Shown here: piece after piece, positions 6,480 through 8,918 of the stretch | Layout: every line of letters starts with the position of its first letter | How positions within the stretch are numbered: the stretch's first letter is position 1 | Source of the DNA: Xanthobacteraceae bacterium | Lineage (GTDB): Bacteria; Pseudomonadota; Alphaproteobacteria; Rhizobiales; Xanthobacteraceae | Assembly: GCA_019746355.1 (NCBI GenBank) | Contig: JAIESC010000095.1 | Span: 1-8,918, forward strand | Length of the DNA: 8,918 bases | Direction: 5' to 3' | Made by a program: the position numbers and the translations under genes | Notes under the pieces: model-generated | The model's database searches: none | Seen by the model: the letters and a program-made list of their open reading frames with translations, nothing else | Told to the model about the DNA's origin: nothing

Positions 6480-6499
6480 CCAAGGCGCATCCGCCTTGG
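6480..6499. repeat. 8-bp perfect hairpin CCAAGGCG-CATC-CGCCTTGG
   Basis: A symmetrical stem-loop in the divergent region between the DUF1254 gene and the microprotein gene, 77 bases before the latter. No T-run follows on the plus strand. The minus strand has only ATTTC. It is unrelated in sequence to the two hairpins at 6207-6367. The rest of 6368-6576 shows no gene. Just before the microprotein, TTGCTAGCAT (6542-6551) looks like an extended -10 box without a clear -35. Confidence 0.45.
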
Positions 6500-6576
6500 C
6501 GGCCGTGCTTCATTCTATCGCACCTGCCGCGGCCACGGGCCTTGCTAGCATCAACCCGCAACCTGGGGAGGATGCC

Positions 6577-6705
6577 ATGTCCGCGGAAACCGAGCAGAGC
6601 TGGTTCAGGAAGATTGCGACGGTGCTGATGCTGGCGGGCTTCGTCGTCGGCATGACACCGTTTGTGAAGAACTGGGTCTACCCGACGGAAAAGTCCAGAC
6701 GGTAA
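6577..6705 (+). CDS. 42-residue single-pass membrane microprotein
   Basis: The protein begins MSAETEQSWFRK, continues with a hydrophobic segment at about residues 13-27 (ATVLMLAGFVVGMTP), and ends with FVKNWVYPTEKSRR. The short N-terminus is acidic at first, then F-R-K precedes the membrane, and the tail is basic. The segment is short for a full transmembrane helix unless it extends through FVKNWV. The start is strongly supported: GGGGAGG at 6565-6571 lies five bases before the ATG, one of the best ribosome sites in the window, and an extended -10-like TTGCTAGCAT sits 26-35 bases upstream. I do not recognise a named family. It is flanked by the divergent DUF1254 gene and the convergent CheY-like gene, so it is probably a single-gene transcript. 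A role as a small membrane regulator or stress protein is possible but unsupported. Confidence 0.7.
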   Translation: MSAETEQSWFRKIATVLMLAGFVVGMTPFVKNWVYPTEKSRR

Positions 6706-6741
6706 GGCCCAAGCGACACGGTCAGATTGCTGCGCGGCCAT

Positions 6742-6756
6742 TCCGGCAAAGCCGGA
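6742..6756. terminator. Hairpin TCCGGC-AAA-GCCGGA between convergent genes
   Basis: A perfect 6-bp stem with an AAA loop lies 36 bases after the microprotein stop and 36 bases beyond the CheY-like stop. This placement would let it serve both convergent genes. There is no T-tract on either side, so it is at best a weak or factor-assisted terminator. Confidence 0.3.
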
Positions 6757-6791
6757 GCGGCGGCCATGCGTTTGACTGGAACGGGAAGCCG

Positions 6792-7175
6792 TTACGCCGC
6801 GAAGACCGCTTCGATCTTGTGCTTCAGCGTCTCGGCGTTGAACGGCTTGATGATGTAGTTGTTGGCGCCGGCCTGCTTGGCGGCAACCACGTTCTCGGTC
6901 TTCGACTCGGCGGTGATCATGATGAAGGGCGTGCCCGCGGTCTGCGGATTGGCGCGCACTTGCTTCAAGAGCTCGTAGCCGGTCATCGGCTCCATGTTCC
7001 AGTCGGAGATGACCAGGCCGTAATTCTTGCCGTTCATCTTCGCCAGCGCCGCGGAACCGTCGGCGGCGTCGTCGACGTCGGTGAAGCCGAGCTGCCGCAG
7101 CAGATTGCGGATGATGCGGACCATGGTGTTGTAGTCGTCCACCACGAGGATCGGCATGGAAGGATCAAAAGCCAT
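6792..7175 (-). CDS. CheY-like single-domain response regulator
   Basis: A 127-residue protein that is a receiver domain and nothing else. The acid pair is D13-D14 (ILVVDDYNTMVR), the phospho-acceptor is D58 (ISDWNMEPMTG), the switch residues are T88 (MITAES) and Y107 (NNYIIKPF), and the conserved lysine is K110, so it should be phosphorylatable. The DWN-M-PM-G-ELL loop and VVDDYNTMVRIIRNLL helix are CheY type. No output domain is present, so it acts by protein contact, either with the flagellar switch or as a phosphate sink or relay. No chemotaxis or kinase gene is nearby, so its partner is unknown and I do not assign cheY. The start at 7175 has GAGGG five bases upstream. An in-frame extension to 7283 is rich in Arg and Pro and unlikely to be protein. 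It is divergent from ribF across 291 bases. Confidence 0.94.
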   Translation of the reverse strand: MAFDPSMPILVVDDYNTMVRIIRNLLRQLGFTDVDDAADGSAALAKMNGKNYGLVISDWNMEPMTGYELLKQVRANPQTAGTPFIMITAESKTENVVAAKQAGANNYIIKPFNAETLKHKIEAVFAA

Positions 7176-7349
7176 ACGGTCCCTCAGTCCTGCACGCCGC
7201 GGCTGGCGATGACGCCGGCGAGGCCAAGGCACAGGCGGCCCGCCCTTGGGCCGCACCGTTCCCGCCTTCTGTGTTCGATACATTGCACGGCTGAAAATTG
7301 GGTTAATCTGGAACTATAGTGCCGCTCCCCCGGGTTATCGCGGCCCTGC

Positions 7350-7414
7350 TGTCGCTTTTGGACCCGAGTTCGCAAAGTGGCGCCGAGCAATCGTGCAAAC
7401 TTCGGTTCCGGAAC
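7350..7414. repeat. Decayed inverted pair of the 6207-6367 repeat family
   Basis: TTTGGACCCGA-GTTCGCAAAG (7357-7377) matches the reverse complement of the arm at 6252-6278 closely, differing mainly by one missing base in the middle. TGCAAACTTCGGTTCC (7394-7409) matches the opposite orientation at 14 of 16 positions. The two therefore form a third inverted pair, with about 20 bases between arms and several mismatches. It lies in the intergenic region upstream of ribF, not inside any gene. The rest of 7176-7466 shows no other gene or convincing promoter. Confidence 0.6.
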
Positions 7415-7437
7415 GCGCGCCGATTAACGTACCCTTG

Positions 7438-7467
7438 ATGAAACAAGACACTATCCTGCCGCACTGA
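7438..7467 (+). other. Possible 9-codon leader ORF coupled to ribF by TGATG
   Basis: ATG at 7438 opens a frame reading MKQDTILPH whose TGA (7465-7467) shares its last A with the ribF ATG. Such overlaps allow translational coupling. The ORF has no Shine-Dalgarno sequence of its own, the frame is open further upstream through the repeat, and a stop-start overlap can arise by chance. ribF itself also lacks a clear ribosome site, which makes coupling more plausible but does not prove it. Confidence 0.2.
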
Positions 7468-8459
7468 TGACCGATCCTGACACACTCCGTCCCTTCACTG
7501 TCGTCCGCGAGGGCGATTCCGGCCTTGAACGGCTGCCGCGCCCGTTTGTGGCGATCGGCAACTTCGATGGCGTGCATCGCGGCCATCGCGCGGTGATCGG
7601 CCAGGCGATAGACCGCGCGCGCGCGGCGCACCGGCCCGCAGCCGTGCTCACCTTCGAGCCGCATCCGCGCAGCTTCTTCCGGCCTGACGAGTCGTCGTTC
7701 CACCTGTCGTCCGAGGCGGCAAAGCTCAGGCTTCTTGCCTCGACCGGCCTCGACGGAGCCATCCTGCTCACCTTCGATGCGGCGCTCGCGCACCTCAGCG
7801 CCGAAGATTTCGTGCAGAACATCCTGGTCGACCGCCTCGCCGTCAGCGGCGCGGTGATCGGCTTCAATTTCCATTTCGGCAAGGACCGGCGCGGCTCGCC
7901 GGACTTCCTGAAGGCGCAGGGCGCTCATCACGGCTTTTCGGTGGACGTTGTTCCGCCGTTCATGCTTGACAGGCGGCGGGTGTCGTCGGGCGCCGTGCGC
8001 GACGCGCTCAGCGCCGGTCATATCGCCGAGGCGAACGAGCTGCTCGGCTATCCGTGGTTCGTCACCGCGCAGGTGGTGCACGGCGACAAGCGCGGCCGCA
8101 CGCTCGGCTATCCGACGGCGAACCTCCGGCTCGGCACCGACTGCGGCCTCAAGCACGGCATCTATGCGGTTCGGGTGGGCTTGAGCGGCACGCTTTATGA
8201 CGGCGTGGCAAGCTTCGGCCGCCGGCCCACCTTCGACAACGGCGCGGTGCTGCTCGAGGTGTTCCTGTTCGACTTCTCGGGCGACCTCTACGGGGCGGTG
8301 CTGGATGTCGCCTTCATCGGCTGGATCAGGCCGGAGCTGAAGTTCGACGACGTCGATGCCCTGATCCGCCGCATGGACCAGGATTCCAGCCAGGCGCGGC
8401 ATCTCTTGGCGCGCGCGGCGGCAGCTTTTCCGCCGTTGGGGAATCCGTCAGCCGAATAG
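7467..8459 (+). CDS. ribF: Bifunctional riboflavin kinase / FMN adenylyltransferase (FAD synthetase)
   Basis: A 330-residue cytoplasmic enzyme that phosphorylates riboflavin to FMN and adenylates FMN to FAD. The N-terminal FAD synthetase domain has the nucleotidyltransferase motif AIGNFDGVHRGH (29-40), FEPHPRSFF (63-71), the GFNFHFGKDRRG loop (132-143) and SSGAVRDAL (173-181). The C-terminal kinase domain has VHGDKRGRTLGYPTANL (204-220) for nucleotide binding, GVASFGRRPTFDNG (246-259) and LEVFLFDFSGDLYG (263-276), with E264 the expected catalytic glutamate. Length is within the family norm and no key residue is missing. The ATG at 7467 gives the usual lead into the first motif, although no Shine-Dalgarno sequence precedes it. 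I see no FMN riboswitch upstream. In related genomes ribF is, as I recall, followed by ileS and lspA. Here it is followed by a convergent RES gene overlapping its last 12 bases. Confidence 0.97.
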   Translation: MTDPDTLRPFTVVREGDSGLERLPRPFVAIGNFDGVHRGHRAVIGQAIDRARAAHRPAAVLTFEPHPRSFFRPDESSFHLSSEAAKLRLLASTGLDGAILLTFDAALAHLSAEDFVQNILVDRLAVSGAVIGFNFHFGKDRRGSPDFLKAQGAHHGFSVDVVPPFMLDRRRVSSGAVRDALSAGHIAEANELLGYPWFVTAQVVHGDKRGRTLGYPTANLRLGTDCGLKHGIYAVRVGLSGTLYDGVASFGRRPTFDNGAVLLEVFLFDFSGDLYGAVLDVAFIGWIRPELKFDDVDALIRRMDQDSSQARHLLARAAAAFPPLGNPSAE

Positions 8460-8891
8460 ACGCGGATCGAAGGACACGCGGATCGCCTCTGCGATCTGAA
8501 CTCGGCCAGCGTCCTGATGATTGGGATTGAACAGCCAGTTCCACGTATAGGGCACAATGGCTGACGGCACGCGAAGCAAGACAGACGGTGCACGATCGAG
8601 CCATCGGTCGCCAACGCCCTGCGTCACCGTCTGATCCGAAGGCCATTGCTCAGGCAGGTCGCCCGCGTCGTCAAATCTGATGCCATCGGGGCATTCCACC
8701 GCGAGGAGCTGGTAGTCTTCCGGCAGATCGTCGCGATCCACCTCCATGTGGATCAGCACTTCAAGCAGTGCCGAAGCCGGATGATCGGCGAGATACACCA
8801 GCGGACGCGGTCGCGAATGCCAGCGAGCACCTCGCAGCAGGCCACCTTGGCCTGAAAGATCGGCAAAATCCGAGATGCGCCAAAGCCGCAC
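8448..8891 (-). CDS. RES-domain toxin (NAD+-degrading family)
   Basis: A 147-residue protein that is one RES domain from end to end. Landmarks are the N-terminal LWRIS, GARWHSRPRPLVYLADHPAS (21-40) with R24 and Y33, ALLEVLIH (41-48) with E44, the serine motif VPSAIVP (108-114) and NWLFNPNH (118-125), ending in FDPRLFG. Arg, Tyr, Glu, Ser and Asn at these places are the residues after which the fold is known and that form its NAD-binding pocket. Characterised relatives deplete cellular NAD+ by hydrolysis or phosphorolysis and are held inactive by an Xre/MbcA/ParS-type antitoxin encoded just upstream. The start is GTG at 8891, because an in-frame TGA lies at 8901-8903 and the domain begins directly after it. 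The length fits the family. The 3' end overlaps ribF by 12 bases on opposite strands. Its own promoter must lie beyond the window edge. Confidence 0.9.
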   Translation of the reverse strand: MRLWRISDFADLSGQGGLLRGARWHSRPRPLVYLADHPASALLEVLIHMEVDRDDLPEDYQLLAVECPDGIRFDDAGDLPEQWPSDQTVTQGVGDRWLDRAPSVLLRVPSAIVPYTWNWLFNPNHQDAGRVQIAEAIRVSFDPRLFG

Positions 8892-8900
8892 GGCAAAGGC

Positions 8901-8918
8901 TCAAGCGAACATGCCGTG
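8901..8918 (-). CDS. Probable RES antitoxin, last five codons (partial)
   Basis: The minus-strand frame entering from the window edge reads HGMFA and stops at TGA 8901-8903, nine bases before the RES GTG. Antitoxins of RES toxins (Xre/MbcA/ParS family, formerly DUF2384) commonly end in a helix finishing 'RIxHG(V/I)(F/Y)(A/S)', and antitoxin-first gene order with a short gap is the rule. Five residues are too few to prove this. The call rests on gene order, spacing and the HG-x-F-A ending. Confidence 0.4.
   Translation of the reverse strand, partial: HGMFA

Noticed and set aside
7435..7457. Promoter TTGATG / TATCCT just before ribF
   Set aside because: The spacing is only 11 bases, too short for a sigma-70 promoter.
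7176..7466. FMN riboswitch in the ribF leader
   Set aside because: I could not find the conserved junction motifs of the FMN aptamer. The inverted pair here belongs to the repeat family seen at 6207-6367.
7246..7467. 73-codon plus-strand frame before ribF as a gene
   Set aside because: It starts at a TTG without a ribosome site, crosses the degenerate repeat and has no protein-like features. At most the final nine codons from ATG 7438 could matter.
7335..8402. 355-codon minus-strand open frame opposite ribF
   Set aside because: Antisense shadow of ribF with biased composition and no recognisable motif.

Overview
The window looks like chromosome from an alphaproteobacterium of the order Hyphomicrobiales (Rhizobiales), most like the Bradyrhizobium/Rhodopseudomonas group. 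The reasons are high GC with strong third-position G/C, the combination of a TIGR01459-type HAD hydrolase, a CheY-like protein with the DWNMEPM phosphorylation loop and a fused RibF, and solute receptors of the TTT/Bug and ABC_sub_bind families that are heavily expanded in these bacteria. This placement comes from recalled family resemblance, not from a search.

Layout. Bases 1-351 are the 3' end of an EAL-domain protein. Bases 557-1423 encode the HAD hydrolase, starting at TTG. Then comes a stretch of solute-receptor genes and relics: the C-terminal half of an ABC_sub_bind receptor (1477-1923, plus strand), an intact tripartite tricarboxylate transporter (TTT) receptor (1930-2901, minus), the C-terminal tail of a LysR regulator (3176-3388, minus) and a second intact TTT receptor (3477-4445, minus). 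No membrane subunits are present for any of these receptors. The second receptor and the LysR relic look lower in GC than the flanks, as expected for acquired DNA. Bases 4671-6191 (minus) encode an exported DUF1254/DUF1214 protein.

The 385-base region upstream of the DUF1254 gene is the most structured non-coding part. It holds two adjacent hairpins, one a perfect 28-bp inverted repeat, built from four alternately oriented copies of one roughly 23-base element. A third, decayed pair of the same element sits upstream of ribF. Next come a 42-residue single-pass membrane microprotein (6577-6705, plus), a CheY-like single-domain response regulator (6792-7175, minus) and the bifunctional riboflavin kinase/FAD synthetase RibF (7467-8459, plus). 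The window ends in a RES-domain toxin (8448-8891, minus) that overlaps the ribF 3' end. The last 18 bases look like the C-terminal tail of its cognate antitoxin.

How the genes work together. Most are independent single-gene units, and I see no long operon. The TTT receptors would be periplasmic scavengers of organic acids that depend on TctAB membrane proteins encoded elsewhere. RibF is housekeeping. The RES gene and the gene running off the right edge form a probable toxin-antitoxin pair. HAD, CheY-like and ribF look like conserved backbone, and the receptor/relic/DUF1254 block looks accessory. I did not find a convincing wholly new multi-gene system. The least explained items are the repeat family and the microprotein.
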